Source: Beijerinckiaceae bacterium (GTDB lineage Bacteria > Pseudomonadota > Alphaproteobacteria > Rhizobiales > Beijerinckiaceae). Taken from it: DNA of 38,583 nt. This document shows, piece by piece, positions 8,037 to 16,892 of this stretch (its first letter is position 1; each line of letters starts with the position of its first letter). A program made the position numbers and the translations under genes. Under the pieces are notes generated by a model. It was not told the DNA's origin. It saw nothing but the letters and a program-made list of their open reading frames with translations, and searched no databases. Location of the stretch: NCBI GenBank assembly GCA_025458025.1, contig JALOTF010000018.1:1-38583 (forward strand). The letters run 5' to 3'.

Positions 8037-8866
8037 TGCGCGATGAGACCCAGCCGATGCGTGCGGTGCAGATCGATGATCGCCGCTGCCGTTTCCTCGA
8101 TGGATCGCCGTGTCACGTCGATCACTGGCCAGTTATGGCGATCGAAGAGCCGGCGCGCGCGCAGAATTTCGTCCGTCACGGATTGCTTGTCGGTGTAGGT
8201 CGCATCCTTGTCATCCGCATTGAGCGCGAGAAGGCGGTTCTGGCGGATCTGCACGATACGCTCGGGCGAGGCCACAAGCCCGACGACCAAGGGGCGGCGC
8301 AGCGTTTCCAGCTCGGACGGTGCCGTCACGCCGGGCACAAGCGGCACATTCGCGGTCTTGATGCCGCGATTGGCAAGATAGATGCTCGTCGGCGTCTTGG
8401 ATGTGCGGCTCACGCCAACCAGAACCACATCGGCCTGTTCGAGATTGTCGAGCATCTGGCCGTCATCATGCATCATCGTGAAGTTTAGCGCGTCGATGCG
8501 GCGGAAATATTCGGTCGAGAGCGTATGCTGGCCACCGATACGCGGTGTCATGGCCACGCCGAGATAGGACTGGAACAGCCCTACAATCGGATCGAGCACG
8601 GACATGCTGGGGCAGCCCATCTCCTCGCAGGCCGAGCGCAGACGCTCCGAGAGATCTTTCTCGACCAGCGTGAAAAGCACGATGCCCGGCTCGTTCTCGA
8701 TTTCGGAGATCACGCGATCGAGCTGCCGCATGTTGCGCACGAGGGGATAGACATGCTCGATCGGCGAGATGCCTTGATACTGCGCGGTGGCTGCACGGCC
8801 CACGGTGATGAGCGTCTCGCCGGTGGAATCCGACACGAGATGCAGATGAAAGAAACTGCGGCCCAT
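8033..8866 (-). CDS. ppsR: Pyruvate, phosphate dikinase regulatory protein (DUF299, kinase/pyrophosphorylase)
   Basis: A 277-residue bifunctional regulator. Family members phosphorylate (ADP-dependent) and dephosphorylate a threonine of pyruvate phosphate dikinase or PEP synthase. The start [13 protein letters not shown] and the P-loop-like [18 protein letters not shown] at about residues 154-171 are diagnostic, as is the C-terminal [16 protein letters not shown]. This is the orthologue of Rickettsia RP001, which flanks the replication origin opposite hemE in Caulobacter and Rickettsia. It heads the minus-strand cluster; its promoter must lie in the origin region. No PPDK gene is in the window. 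Confidence 0.93.
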   Translation of the reverse strand: MGRSFFHLHLVSDSTGETLITVGRAATAQYQGISPIEHVYPLVRNMRQLDRVISEIENEPGIVLFTLVEKDLSERLRSACEEMGCPSMSVLDPIVGLFQSYLGVAMTPRIGGQHTLSTEYFRRIDALNFTMMHDDGQMLDNLEQADVVLVGVSRTSKTPTSIYLANRGIKTANVPLVPGVTAPSELETLRRPLVVGLVASPERIVQIRQNRLLALNADDKDATYTDKQSVTDEILRARRLFDRHNWPVIDVTRRSIEETAAAIIDLHRTHRLGLIAQ

Positions 8867-8917
8867 CGCGTTCCGTAACTGTCTGGATTCGCCGGTCTCT
8901 CCGGCTTGTCTACGGAC

Positions 8918-8926
8918 TTCTCCACA
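8918..8926 (+). promoter_or_regulatory. DnaA box, one mismatch
   Basis: TTCTCCACA differs from the consensus TTATCCACA only at the third base. It is the best DnaA-box match that I found in the ppsR-hemE gap. Confidence 0.45.
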
Positions 8927-9009
8927 GGCCTGTTGTCAAGCCGGGAAAGAAGGGCCGGAAACGGGCTCATCGCCCGGCCGCCCCTGCGGCATGCGGGAAA
9001 ACCTGTCTT

Positions 9010-9092
9010 CCGGATTCACAGACCCGCGAGCGGGATAGCGTTCGGAGCGCAAGGGATGGAATCCGGGATATTTCCGAAGCTTGTGAATCCGG
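9010..9092. repeat. 11-bp inverted repeat in the origin region
   Basis: CCGGATTCACA (9010-9020) and its exact reverse complement TGTGAATCCGG (9082-9092) are separated by 61 bp. Each arm contains TTCACA, a degenerate DnaA-box core. Spacing is too long for a terminator; paired protein-binding sites are a likelier reading. Confidence 0.5.
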
Positions 9093-9214
9093 CTCTGAAG
9101 CGCTTTTCTTTTCAAAGCTTTGTGCCAGCCCTGTTCCGGACAGGTTGTGGATGGCTGGCCCGGAGAGACGAAGGGCGCTGTGGACGGAACTCGTCTTTCG
9201 CTCTAAGCCCCTCT

Positions 9215-9249
9215 AAGAGAAAAAGAAAAGAAAGAAAGACTCTTTTCTT
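9215..9249. other. Polypurine A-rich tract and AT hairpin, candidate DNA-unwinding element
   Basis: Bases 9215-9239 are 25 purines in a row, mostly A. AAGAAAAGA (9223-9231) pairs exactly with TCTTTTCTT (9241-9249). This is the most AT-rich stretch of the gap and lies 20 nt upstream of the hemE start. It could be the unwinding element, part of the hemE leader, or both. Confidence 0.35.
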
Positions 9250-9268
9250 GGTTTAAGGGGATTTGGGG

Positions 9269-10288
9269 ATGGATGGATTGCGTGGGGTGTTTGCAGGCCG
9301 GGTTGAAGCCGTGCCGCCGGTTTGGCTCATGCGGCAGGCGGGTCGCTATCTGCCAGAATATCGCGAGGTTCGTGCAACCGCCCGGGATTTCCTGTCCTTC
9401 TGCTACACGCCGGAACTGGCCATCGAAGTGACCTTGCAGCCGATCCGGCGCTTCGGCTTTGATGCCTCGATCATCTTCTCGGATATCCTCGTGATCCCCG
9501 ATGCGCTGGGACAGCGCGTGCGCTTCGTTGAGGGCGAAGGCCCCCGGCTTGATGCGATCGAGACGCCGGAAGCGCTACAGGCTCTCGCAACCACGCTCGA
9601 CGAGGAGAAGCTCCAGCCGGTCTATGAGGCTCTTCGTGGCGTGAGGGCGGCCCTTCCCGCTTCCACCTCGCTCATCGGCTTCTGTGGGGCGCCATGGACG
9701 CTGGCGACCTATATGATCGCGGGTCAGGGCACGCCGGATCAGGCGCCCGCGCGGCTCTTTGCCTATCGGCATCGTGCGGCCTTCGCGATGTTGATCGACC
9801 GGCTGACCGAGAGCTGCATCACGCATCTCTCGAACCAGATCGATGCCGGTGCGGAAATCGTGCAGATCTTCGATTCCTGGGCCGGCCCTTTGCCCCTGCG
9901 CGAATTCGAGGATTGGTGCGTCGAACCGGTTGCGCGCATCACGAGGGCCATCCGGGCACGCTACCCGCATGTGCCAGTCATCGCTTTTCCCCGCGCCATC
10001 GCGGGCAGCCTCAAGGGCTTTGTCGAGCGCACCGGCGTTCAGGCGATCAGCGTCGATACCGCTGCACGGCTTGCCGAAGTCCGCACAAGGCTGCCCTCGC
10101 ATATCGTCACGCAGGGCAATCTTGATCCGCTCGTGCTGATCGCGGGCGGTGAGGGGCTCGATCGTGCGGTGGATGACATTCGCGCGGCCACCGACGGGTT
10201 GCCACATGTGTTCAATCTTGGTCACGGCATCTTGCCGCAAACTCCGATTGCCCATGTCGAGCGCATGCTGGAGCGCATCCGTCGATGA
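9269..10288 (+). CDS. hemE: Uroporphyrinogen decarboxylase
   Basis: A 339-residue cytosolic enzyme that removes four acetate carboxyls from uroporphyrinogen III to give coproporphyrinogen III. The N-terminal signature [17 protein letters not shown] (residues about 17-33) carries the substrate-binding arginines. [12 protein letters not shown] and [15 protein letters not shown] hold further conserved active-site residues, and the C-terminal [12 protein letters not shown] is typical. ATG 9269 is chosen because AAGGGG lies 8 nt upstream; a TTG two codons earlier is unlikely. It overlaps hemJ by 4 nt (ATGA). It is the first gene right of the predicted origin, as in Caulobacter. Confidence 0.96.
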   Translation: MDGLRGVFAGRVEAVPPVWLMRQAGRYLPEYREVRATARDFLSFCYTPELAIEVTLQPIRRFGFDASIIFSDILVIPDALGQRVRFVEGEGPRLDAIETPEALQALATTLDEEKLQPVYEALRGVRAALPASTSLIGFCGAPWTLATYMIAGQGTPDQAPARLFAYRHRAAFAMLIDRLTESCITHLSNQIDAGAEIVQIFDSWAGPLPLREFEDWCVEPVARITRAIRARYPHVPVIAFPRAIAGSLKGFVERTGVQAISVDTAARLAEVRTRLPSHIVTQGNLDPLVLIAGGEGLDRAVDDIRAATDGLPHVFNLGHGILPQTPIAHVERMLERIRR

Positions 10289-10710
10289 TCGATCTCTGGA
10301 TCAAGACCTTGCATGTCCTCGCCATCATCTCGTGGATGGCGGGGTTGCTCTATCTGCCGCGCCTCTTCGTTTATCATGCGGATGTTGCGGTCGGGTCTGA
10401 ACAGGATCGTCTGTTTCAGGTCATGGAGCGACGGCTCTATCGCTACATCATGCGTCCCGCGATGATCGTGGCCTGGATCACCGGGCTATGGCTGGCCTGG
10501 TCCAGTTTCGGTTTCACGGGCGGGTGGCTGCATGCCAAACTCGCCTTCGTTGTTCTGCTGACGGGTCATCACGGCTTTCAGGGCCGCTGGCTGAAGGATT
10601 TCGCTGCTGGCGTGAATGCCCGCCCGGGCCGCTTCTTCCGCATTCATAACGAGATCCCCACGCTGCTGATGATCGGCATCGTCGCTTTCGTTATCGTGAA
10701 GCCGTTTTAA
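10285..10710 (+). CDS. hemJ: Protoporphyrinogen IX oxidase HemJ (UPF0093)
   Basis: A 141-residue inner-membrane protein that oxidises protoporphyrinogen IX to protoporphyrin IX, the step before iron insertion. Four hydrophobic helices are visible, with the N-terminal [25 protein letters not shown] holding conserved His10 and a second His near residue 25, and [14 protein letters not shown] at the C-terminus. Histidines of this kind bind heme b in characterised HemJ. The ATG overlaps the hemE stop (ATGA), so the two heme genes form a coupled operon. Confidence 0.92.
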   Translation: MIDLWIKTLHVLAIISWMAGLLYLPRLFVYHADVAVGSEQDRLFQVMERRLYRYIMRPAMIVAWITGLWLAWSSFGFTGGWLHAKLAFVVLLTGHHGFQGRWLKDFAAGVNARPGRFFRIHNEIPTLLMIGIVAFVIVKPF

Positions 10711-10780
10711 GTCCGGGTCTTGTGAAGCACGCCGAAAGGCGCTAATCGATTAGAAGAATCCTCTGCTTCTCCCCCGATCT

Positions 10781-10818
10781 GCGGCGAAGCGGGCATGGAT
10801 TTGGTCGCCGCTTTTTTT
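10781..10818 (+). terminator. Hairpin plus T7 upstream of rho (hemEJ terminator or rho attenuator)
   Basis: GCGGCGA (10781-10787) pairs perfectly with TCGCCGC (10805-10811) around a 17-nt loop, followed at once by seven T (10812-10818). It lies 71 nt after hemJ and 113 nt before rho. It would end hemEJ transcripts; if rho is transcribed from upstream of it, it could attenuate rho. Confidence 0.6.
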
Positions 10819-10930
10819 CGGCATAGGCCCCAGGGTCGTGCCCCCGGCGAACCGGACCGCAAGAGACGGACCGCCATCATCTTCCCAACCTCGGGCTGTC
10901 TCCGGCCCGCCCCCGATAAGGTATTTTTCC

Positions 10931-12196
10931 ATGCCCGAGATCAAGCTTCAGGATCTCAAAACCAAATCTCCCACCGAATTGCTAAATTTTGCCGAGGAAC
11001 TCGAGGTTGAGGGCGCCAGCACCATGCGCAAGCAGGAGCTGATGTTTGCCATCCTCAAGCAACTTGCGGCCCGCGATACCGAGATCATCGGCGAGGGCGT
11101 TGTGGAAGTTCTGCAGGATGGCTTCGGCTTTCTTCGCTCGCCCGATGCGAATTATCTCGCTGGTCCCGATGATATCTATGTGTCACCCACACAGATCCGG
11201 AAGTTTTCGCTTCGTACGGGCGATACCGTTGAAGGCCTCATCCGGTCGCCGCGGGATGGCGAACGCTATTTCGCTCTGCTGAAGGTCAACACGATCAATT
11301 TCGAGGATCCCGAGAAGGCCCGGCACAAGGTCCATTTCGACAACCTCACACCGCTTTATCCGGATCAGCGGCTGAAACTCGAAACGATCGACCCCACAAA
11401 GAAGGACATGTCCTCGCGGGTGATCGATATCGTCTCGCCGATCGGCAAGGGCCAGCGCGCGCTGATCGTTGCGCCGCCGCGCACCGGCAAGACCGTGCTG
11501 CTGCAGAACGTCGCGCAATCCATCACCGGCAACCACCCGGAATGCTATCTGATTGTTCTGCTCATCGACGAGCGGCCGGAAGAAGTGACGGATATGCAGC
11601 GCTCCGTGCGCGGCGAAGTCGTGTCCTCCACCTTCGATGAACCCGCGACGCGCCATGTTCAGGTCGCGGAGATGGTCATCGAGAAGGCCAAGCGCCTTGT
11701 GGAGCATGGCCGTGACGTGGTGATCCTATTGGATTCGATCACCCGTCTGGGGCGCGCCTATAACACGGTCGTGCCGTCTTCCGGCAAGGTGCTGACCGGT
11801 GGTGTGGATGCCAACGCGCTTCAGCGCCCGAAGCGCTTCTTCGGCGCCGCGCGTAATATCGAGGAAGGCGGTTCGCTGACCATCATCGCCACCGCGCTGA
11901 TCGATACCGGCAGCCGCATGGATGAAGTGATCTTCGAGGAGTTCAAGGGCACCGGCAACTCGGAAATCGTGCTGGATCGCAAGGTTGCAGACAAGCGCGT
12001 TTTCCCGGCTCTGGATATCCTCAAATCCGGCACCCGCAAGGAAGAGCTGATCACCCCGCGCGACCAGCTGCAGAAGACCTATGTCCTGCGCCGCATTCTT
12101 AATCCGATGGGTCCGCAGGATGCCATCGAGTTCCTGCTCGACAAGCTTCGCCAGACCAAGACGAATGGCGAGTTCTTCGATTCCATGAACACCTGA
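10931..12196 (+). CDS. rho: Transcription termination factor Rho
   Basis: A 421-residue hexameric RNA helicase that ends transcription at C-rich, G-poor sites. The N-terminal helical domain ([20 protein letters not shown]) is followed by the cold-shock-like primary RNA-binding site with GFGFLRSP near residue 60, the secondary-site/Walker A region [12 protein letters not shown] at about 180, Walker [17 protein letters not shown], and the Q and R loops. ATG 10931 is where homology starts. Length is normal, without the N-terminal insertions of high-GC actinobacterial Rho. Confidence 0.96.
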   Translation: MPEIKLQDLKTKSPTELLNFAEELEVEGASTMRKQELMFAILKQLAARDTEIIGEGVVEVLQDGFGFLRSPDANYLAGPDDIYVSPTQIRKFSLRTGDTVEGLIRSPRDGERYFALLKVNTINFEDPEKARHKVHFDNLTPLYPDQRLKLETIDPTKKDMSSRVIDIVSPIGKGQRALIVAPPRTGKTVLLQNVAQSITGNHPECYLIVLLIDERPEEVTDMQRSVRGEVVSSTFDEPATRHVQVAEMVIEKAKRLVEHGRDVVILLDSITRLGRAYNTVVPSSGKVLTGGVDANALQRPKRFFGAARNIEEGGSLTIIATALIDTGSRMDEVIFEEFKGTGNSEIVLDRKVADKRVFPALDILKSGTRKEELITPRDQLQKTYVLRRILNPMGPQDAIEFLLDKLRQTKTNGEFFDSMNT

Positions 12197-12220
12197 CGAG
12201 GCGGAGGCCGTGGCGGCGCG

Positions 12221-13522
12221 ATGGAAACTGAGACCATTTTCGCGCTGAGCAGCGGCGCCGCGCGTAGCGGCGTTGCTGTGATTCGCGTCTCCGGTCCCGC
12301 TGTCCCGCAGGTCCTTTCGGCCTTTGTTGCAACACCCGTGAAGCCGCGTGAGGCGGCTTTGCGGTTGATCCGGGATCCGCGCGATGGTTCGCTGCTGGAT
12401 CGCGGATTGGTCCTGCATTTTCCTGCCCCGCATTCCTTTACGGGCGAAGATGTCATCGAATTCCAGGTGCATGGGTCGCTGGCGGTGATGCGCCAGCTTC
12501 TCGCGCGTCTGGCCGATATACCCGGACTTCGCCCTGCGCTTCCGGGCGAATTCACCCGGCGGGCCTGGCTGGGCGGGCGCATGGATCTCCTTGAGGTCGA
12601 GGCGCTGTCGGATACTCTCGCGGCCGAGACCGAGATGCAGCGCAAGCTTGCGCTTGAGGGATCACGCTGGCTTCGGTCCCAGACGACGCAATGGCGGCAA
12701 AGCTTGATGCAGTTGCGTGCCTTGGTCGAAGCTCAAATCGACTTCTCCGATGAGGGAGATGTTCTGCATCGACTCGATTCGGAGACGGAACAAGAAATTC
12801 ACGCTCTTGCCAGGACTTTTCGGGAGGCGGCCGACAGCTTTCGAAATGGTCAACGGGTGCGCACCGGATTCCGGGTTGCCATCCTTGGCCCGCCCAATGC
12901 CGGCAAATCCAGCCTGATGAATGCACTGGCGGATCGCGACGTCGCCATCACATCACCTATACCTGGTACCACACGCGATGTGATTGAGACTGTTCTCGAT
13001 CTTGACGGGTTTCCCGTGAACCTCATGGATACAGCGGGTTTGCGGGAGCAGACCCTCGACCCCATTGAAGCCGAGGGTATGATTCGATCCCGGCAGGCCG
13101 GCGACGCGGCTGATCTTGTCATTTGGGCCTCTCCATTCGATTCGCCGGCGTTACCACCTGACCCATCCTTTCTGGTCGTGCACACCAAGTCCGATCTGGA
13201 TGTCGCCGCTCCGGCAGATCGGCTCTGTGTATCCGCTATCACAGGCGCCGGAATCGATTCGCTTACGAAAGTAATTCGGGAACGGGCCGGCTTTATTTCA
13301 GATCGAGGCTTTGAGGGCTTGATTGCGCATGAGCGTCACGCATCTTGCCTCCTGCAGGCGGCCAATGCTCTGGGGAATGCGGCTGTCCATGCCGGGCCGA
13401 CACTTGATCTTCGCGCCGAGGAGCTTCGCTTGGCTTGCGATTCGCTTGACTCGTTGGTCGGACGCGTCAGCCCCGACGAGGTGCTCGGTGAAATCTTCAG
13501 CCGTTTCTGTATAGGGAAGTGA
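12221..13522 (+). CDS. mnmE: tRNA U34 modification GTPase MnmE
   Basis: A 433-residue GTPase that works with MnmG to put the 5-aminomethyl-type group on wobble U34 of several tRNAs. The N-terminal tetrahydrofolate-binding domain starts with TIFALSSGAARSGVAVIRVSG. The G domain has G1 GPPNAGKSS, G2 TTRDV, G3 DTAGLRE and G4 TKSD, where NKxD is the classical form. The C-terminus ends in FCIGK with the catalytic cysteine. It is directly followed by its partner mnmG, 3 nt away. Confidence 0.95.
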   Translation: METETIFALSSGAARSGVAVIRVSGPAVPQVLSAFVATPVKPREAALRLIRDPRDGSLLDRGLVLHFPAPHSFTGEDVIEFQVHGSLAVMRQLLARLADIPGLRPALPGEFTRRAWLGGRMDLLEVEALSDTLAAETEMQRKLALEGSRWLRSQTTQWRQSLMQLRALVEAQIDFSDEGDVLHRLDSETEQEIHALARTFREAADSFRNGQRVRTGFRVAILGPPNAGKSSLMNALADRDVAITSPIPGTTRDVIETVLDLDGFPVNLMDTAGLREQTLDPIEAEGMIRSRQAGDAADLVIWASPFDSPALPPDPSFLVVHTKSDLDVAAPADRLCVSAITGAGIDSLTKVIRERAGFISDRGFEGLIAHERHASCLLQAANALGNAAVHAGPTLDLRAEELRLACDSLDSLVGRVSPDEVLGEIFSRFCIGK

Positions 13523-13525
13523 GAG

Positions 13526-15424
13526 ATGTTTCACGTGAAACACGACTCTGGCATGACGCCGGCCCGTTTCGATGTGGTGGTGGTTGGAGGCGGGCATGCA
13601 GGAACGGAAGCCGCCGCGGCTGCGGCCCGCATCGGCGCTTCGGTCGCGCTTATCACGCATCGCTGGGAGAGCGTCGGTGTCATGTCATGCAACCCAGCCA
13701 TAGGCGGGTTAGGCAAGGGGCATCTCGTTCGGGAGATTGACGCTCTTGACGGCCTGATGGGTCGGGCAATTGATCGCGCGGGTATCCATTTCAAAATGCT
13801 CAATCGCTCCAAAGGGCCAGCCGTGAGGGGACCGCGTGCCCAAGCTGACCGAAAATTGTATCGTCAAGCCATCCAGGATTTGCTGTCGGAAATCCCAAAT
13901 CTTCACCTGATCGAGGGAGAGGTTGTTGATCTGCAGGTTATCGGTGGCGCGGTTTGTGGTGTGGAGCTTGCGGATGGCCGTCTCGTCAGCAGTGCATCCG
14001 TCGTTTTGACTACCGGCACATTTCTGCGAGGTGTTATTCATCTTGGAACCGAACGCACAGCTGGCGGACGAATTGGCGAGGCTGCGGCAGAGCGATTGTC
14101 CCAGCGATTGCTGGCGCTTGGTCTTCCACTGGGTCGGCTGAAGACAGGGACGCCCGCGCGTCTGGATGGTCGTACTATCGACTGGGCGGCCTGCGAGCAG
14201 CAACTTGGTGATGATCCGCCGGAGCCCTTCTCGGTTCTGACAGACCATATTACCAATCGACAGATCGCTTGTGGCATAACATATACCAGCCCGGAAACGC
14301 ACCGCGTTATCCGGCAGAACCTTCACAGATCGGCAATGTATGGCGGCCAGATTGAAGGTCGCGGTCCACGCTATTGTCCGTCCATCGAGGACAAGGTTGT
14401 CCGCTTTGCCGACCGTGACCGTCATCAGATCTTTTTGGAACCAGAGGGACTGGATGATCCTCTAGTCTATCCCAATGGGTTGTCGACGTCGCTTCCGACG
14501 GATGCGCAGGATGCTCTCTTCGCATCCATTCCTGGTTTGGAGAAGGCCAGCATCATTCGCTATGGCTATGCCATTGAGTATGATTACGTAGACCCGCGCG
14601 CGCTTCATTCCTCGCTGGAACTGAAGGTCCTGCCGGGCCTTTTTTTGGCCGGCCAGATCAACGGGACGACCGGCTACGAGGAAGCGGGCGCCCAAGGGTT
14701 AGTCGCTGGTCTCAATGCCGCGCGTATGGCTGGTGGATCCGCCGTTATCGAGTTCGGCCGTGCGCAGTCCTATATCGGTGTCATGATTGATGATCTGACC
14801 CGTTTTGGTGTAACCGAGCCTTACCGCATGTTTACATCGCGAGCGGAGTTTCGTCTCACGCTGCGGGCAGATAACGCTTCGGAGCGCCTGACTGGTCTTG
14901 GCATAAATCTTGGCCTTGTCGGCAGTAAACGGGCTGTTTGGTTTCAGGCGGCGCGGGACGCATTGGACGCTGTTCGTGCCCGGCTGATGGCTCTGAGTGT
15001 GACCCCCAATATAGCGAATGCGGCTGGCATCTCTGTCAATCGAGATGGGGTACGGCGGAACGGAATGGAATTACTGTCTCTACCAAATGTGACCTTCACT
15101 GATCTTGTTAGCTTCGATTCGGAACTGAAATCAGTGGCACCGGGGCTGCGCGAGAAGCTCGAAGTTGAGGCTCGATATGCGGTCTATCTCGAACGCCAGC
15201 AGAGGGACATTGAGCGTTTGCAGCGTGATATGGAACTGCGGATTCCGGAAGACTTCCGATATGGCGAACATTCAGGGTTTTCCGGTGAACTCCGGAATAA
15301 GCTCGAATTGATTCGACCCCGTTCCATCGCAGAAGCAGCTGCCATTGAGGGTATGACACCGACGGCTTTGGTTTTGCTCTCGGCGTTGATTCAGAAGAGC
15401 AAGGCTCGAAGCGATGTCGCCTGA
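13526..15424 (+). CDS. mnmG: tRNA U34 modification enzyme MnmG (GidA)
   Basis: A 632-residue FAD protein, partner of MnmE in wobble uridine modification. The FAD-binding Rossmann motif [13 protein letters not shown] is at residues 17-29, followed by the GidA signatures [22 protein letters not shown] (about 52-73) and [13 protein letters not shown] (about 91-103), with the second family block [16 protein letters not shown] near 372-387. The first six codons are made of the parS site, so residues 2-6 probably reflect parS and not enzyme function; homology starts at about residue 14. The gene overlaps rsmG by 11 nt. GC in sampled lines runs from 42 to 62%, lower than in most of the window. Confidence 0.95.
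   Translation: MFHVKHDSGMTPARFDVVVVGGGHAGTEAAAAAARIGASVALITHRWESVGVMSCNPAIGGLGKGHLVREIDALDGLMGRAIDRAGIHFKMLNRSKGPAVRGPRAQADRKLYRQAIQDLLSEIPNLHLIEGEVVDLQVIGGAVCGVELADGRLVSSASVVLTTGTFLRGVIHLGTERTAGGRIGEAAAERLSQRLLALGLPLGRLKTGTPARLDGRTIDWAACEQQLGDDPPEPFSVLTDHITNRQIACGITYTSPETHRVIRQNLHRSAMYGGQIEGRGPRYCPSIEDKVVRFADRDRHQIFLEPEGLDDPLVYPNGLSTSLPTDAQDALFASIPGLEKASIIRYGYAIEYDYVDPRALHSSLELKVLPGLFLAGQINGTTGYEEAGAQGLVAGLNAARMAGGSAVIEFGRAQSYIGVMIDDLTRFGVTEPYRMFTSRAEFRLTLRADNASERLTGLGINLGLVGSKRAVWFQAARDALDAVRARLMALSVTPNIANAAGISVNRDGVRRNGMELLSLPNVTFTDLVSFDSELKSVAPGLREKLEVEARYAVYLERQQRDIERLQRDMELRIPEDFRYGEHSGFSGELRNKLELIRPRSIAEAAAIEGMTPTALVLLSALIQKSKARSDVA
13527..13542. promoter_or_regulatory. parS: parS site 1 (perfect 16-bp palindrome), over the mnmG start codon
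   Basis: TGTTTCACGTGAAACA is an exact match to the conserved chromosomal parS sequence, the ParB loading site. It begins at the T of the mnmG ATG and runs through codon 6, so it encodes FHVKH at the N-terminus of MnmG. It is about 4.3 kb from the predicted origin and 3.4 kb from parB. Confidence 0.95.
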
Positions 15425-16052
15425 GACAGTCTCCGAGCAGCATGCGAAGGCGGATCTTGTCGACCGCCACGGTGTTTCACGTGAAACACTTGCGCGGCTG
15501 GAGACCTATGTGGATCATCTTCGCCACTGGCAGAAGACCACCAATCTTGTGGCGCCGTCTACCTTGAGCCAGATCTGGTCGCGTCATATTCTCGATTCAG
15601 CGCAGCTTTTGTCGCTCGTGCCAGATGCCAGGACCTGGCTTGATCTTGGCTCGGGCGGAGGATTGCCGGGCCTTGTTCTCGCCTGTCAGTTGAAAGAACT
15701 CGGCGGTTCCGTGGATCTTGTCGAAAGCAACAGCAAGAAGGCGGCCTTCCTGCGTCATGTTGTGACCTCGTTGTCGCTGCCGGCCCGCGTGCATTCTGGG
15801 CGGATTGAAACTGTGATGCCGAGCCTCCCAAAGTTCGACGTCGTGACAGCGCGTGCGCTCGCCACCTTGAGTGATCTACTTGGATACACCAATGAGCTGT
15901 TGAAAAGCGGGACTATCGGACTCTTTCCCAAGGGTCGCGACTATGCCGCGGAGTTGACCGAGGCCTGCAAGCGCTGGCATTTCTCATACGAGCTGCACGC
16001 GAGTCGAACGGAGCCTGAGGCGCGGATCATCCGGATCACTGCCTTGTCCTGA
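15414..16052 (+). CDS. rsmG: 16S rRNA (guanine527-N7)-methyltransferase RsmG (GidB)
   Basis: A 212-residue SAM-dependent methyltransferase that makes m7G527 of 16S rRNA; loss of this mark gives low-level streptomycin resistance in other bacteria. The helical N-terminus ([19 protein letters not shown]) leads to [10 protein letters not shown] and the SAM motif [16 protein letters not shown] at residues 75-90, then [15 protein letters not shown] and [17 protein letters not shown] 15414 overlaps the mnmG end by 11 nt. The parS site falls in the first helix, where the VSRET peptide is well tolerated. Confidence 0.95.
   Translation: MSPETVSEQHAKADLVDRHGVSRETLARLETYVDHLRHWQKTTNLVAPSTLSQIWSRHILDSAQLLSLVPDARTWLDLGSGGGLPGLVLACQLKELGGSVDLVESNSKKAAFLRHVVTSLSLPARVHSGRIETVMPSLPKFDVVTARALATLSDLLGYTNELLKSGTIGLFPKGRDYAAELTEACKRWHFSYELHASRTEPEARIIRITALS
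15473..15488. promoter_or_regulatory. parS: parS site 2 (perfect 16-bp palindrome) inside rsmG
   Basis: A second exact TGTTTCACGTGAAACA, 1946 bp from the first. It covers the last base of codon 20 through codon 25 of rsmG and encodes VSRET. It is 1.4 kb upstream of parB. Confidence 0.95.
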
Positions 16053-16073
16053 CGGCTTCGACAATCGCTGCAG

Positions 16074-16880
16074 ATGCTGGAGAGACGGATGAAGCCTCGG
16101 GTTCTGACAGTCGCCAACCAGAAGGGCGGAGTGGGCAAGACTACCACTGCCATCAATCTGGGAACCGCTCTTGCTGCGATTGGCGAACGCGTACTGCTGA
16201 TCGACCTCGATCCGCAGGGCAATGCATCCACAGGGTTGGGTGTTCACAGCGCGGCTCGGGCGCATTCGAGCTATGATGTGCTTCTCGGGGAGATGAGCCT
16301 CGCCGAAGCGGCGCAGCCCACGGATGTACCCCGTGTTTCCATTGTTCCGGCGACGATGGATCTGCTCGGGGCGGAGATCACGCTCGCCGGCCAGCGCGAC
16401 CGTACGCACAAGCTGCGTGCCGCAATCGAAAAGCTTGGGCCTGAAGCGCCGTTTTCCTACATCCTGATCGATTGTCCGCCTTCCCTGAACCTGCTGACCA
16501 TCAATGCGCTTGCCGCATCCGATGGCGTGCTGGTGCCGCTGCAATGCGAATTTTTCGCACTGGAGGGCCTTAGCCAGCTTCTCAAGACCGTTGAGCAGGT
16601 GCGCAGCTCGGTGAATGCCGAGCTTGAGATCTATGGCGTGGTCCTGACCATGTTTGATCCGCGGAATAATCTCGCGAACCAGGTTATCCGTGATGTGCGC
16701 CAGTTCCTCGGCACCAAGGTGTTCGAGACTGTCATTCCACGCAATGTGCGCGTCTCCGAGGCCCCATCTTTCGGCAAGCCGGTCTTGCTGTATGATCTCA
16801 AATGTGCGGGCAGCCAGGCCTATCTGAAGCTTGCCTCCGAGGTGATCCAGCGTGAGCGTCTGCTGCAGGCAGCCGAGTAA
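16074..16880 (+). CDS. parA: Chromosome-partitioning ATPase ParA
   Basis: A 268-residue deviant Walker A ATPase that binds DNA non-specifically and moves ParB-parS complexes after replication. The P-loop KGGVGKTTT is at residues 17-25 with the signature lysine, followed by LLIDLDPQGNASTGLG (A') and ILIDCPPSLN (Walker B). Two starts fit: ATG 16074 (used) or ATG 16089, five codons in, with GGAG closer upstream. It follows rsmG by 21 nt and precedes parB by 12 nt, the classic origin-proximal order. Confidence 0.95.
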   Translation: MLERRMKPRVLTVANQKGGVGKTTTAINLGTALAAIGERVLLIDLDPQGNASTGLGVHSAARAHSSYDVLLGEMSLAEAAQPTDVPRVSIVPATMDLLGAEITLAGQRDRTHKLRAAIEKLGPEAPFSYILIDCPPSLNLLTINALAASDGVLVPLQCEFFALEGLSQLLKTVEQVRSSVNAELEIYGVVLTMFDPRNNLANQVIRDVRQFLGTKVFETVIPRNVRVSEAPSFGKPVLLYDLKCAGSQAYLKLASEVIQRERLLQAAE

Positions 16881-16892
16881 GCGAGGGCAGAT

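Larger units (their letters stand above)
8867..9268. other. oriC: Predicted chromosomal replication origin (oriC)
   Basis: A 402-bp non-coding gap between divergent ppsR and hemE. In Caulobacter crescentus the origin lies between hemE and the RP001/DUF299 gene, so the gene pair itself points to oriC (established synteny). Seen here: a one-mismatch DnaA box (8918-8926), weaker DnaA-like cores TGTGGATGG (9146-9154) and TGTGGACGG (9179-9187), an 11-bp inverted repeat, and an A-rich polypurine stretch near hemE that could unwind. Genes near the gap point away from it on both sides, and parS/parAB lie 4-8 kb away. The gap must also hold the ppsR and hemE promoters. No perfect TTATCCACA and no full CtrA site (TTAA-N7-TTAA) was seen. 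Confidence 0.65.

Noticed and set aside
9113-9127. TGGCAC on the minus strand in the origin gap as a sigma-54 promoter for ppsR
   Set aside because: The -12 element is not at the right spacing (TTTG instead of TTGC) and ppsR is more than 240 nt away.
9253-9270. CtrA site near hemE
   Set aside because: A single TTAA is present but the second TTAA seven bases later is absent.
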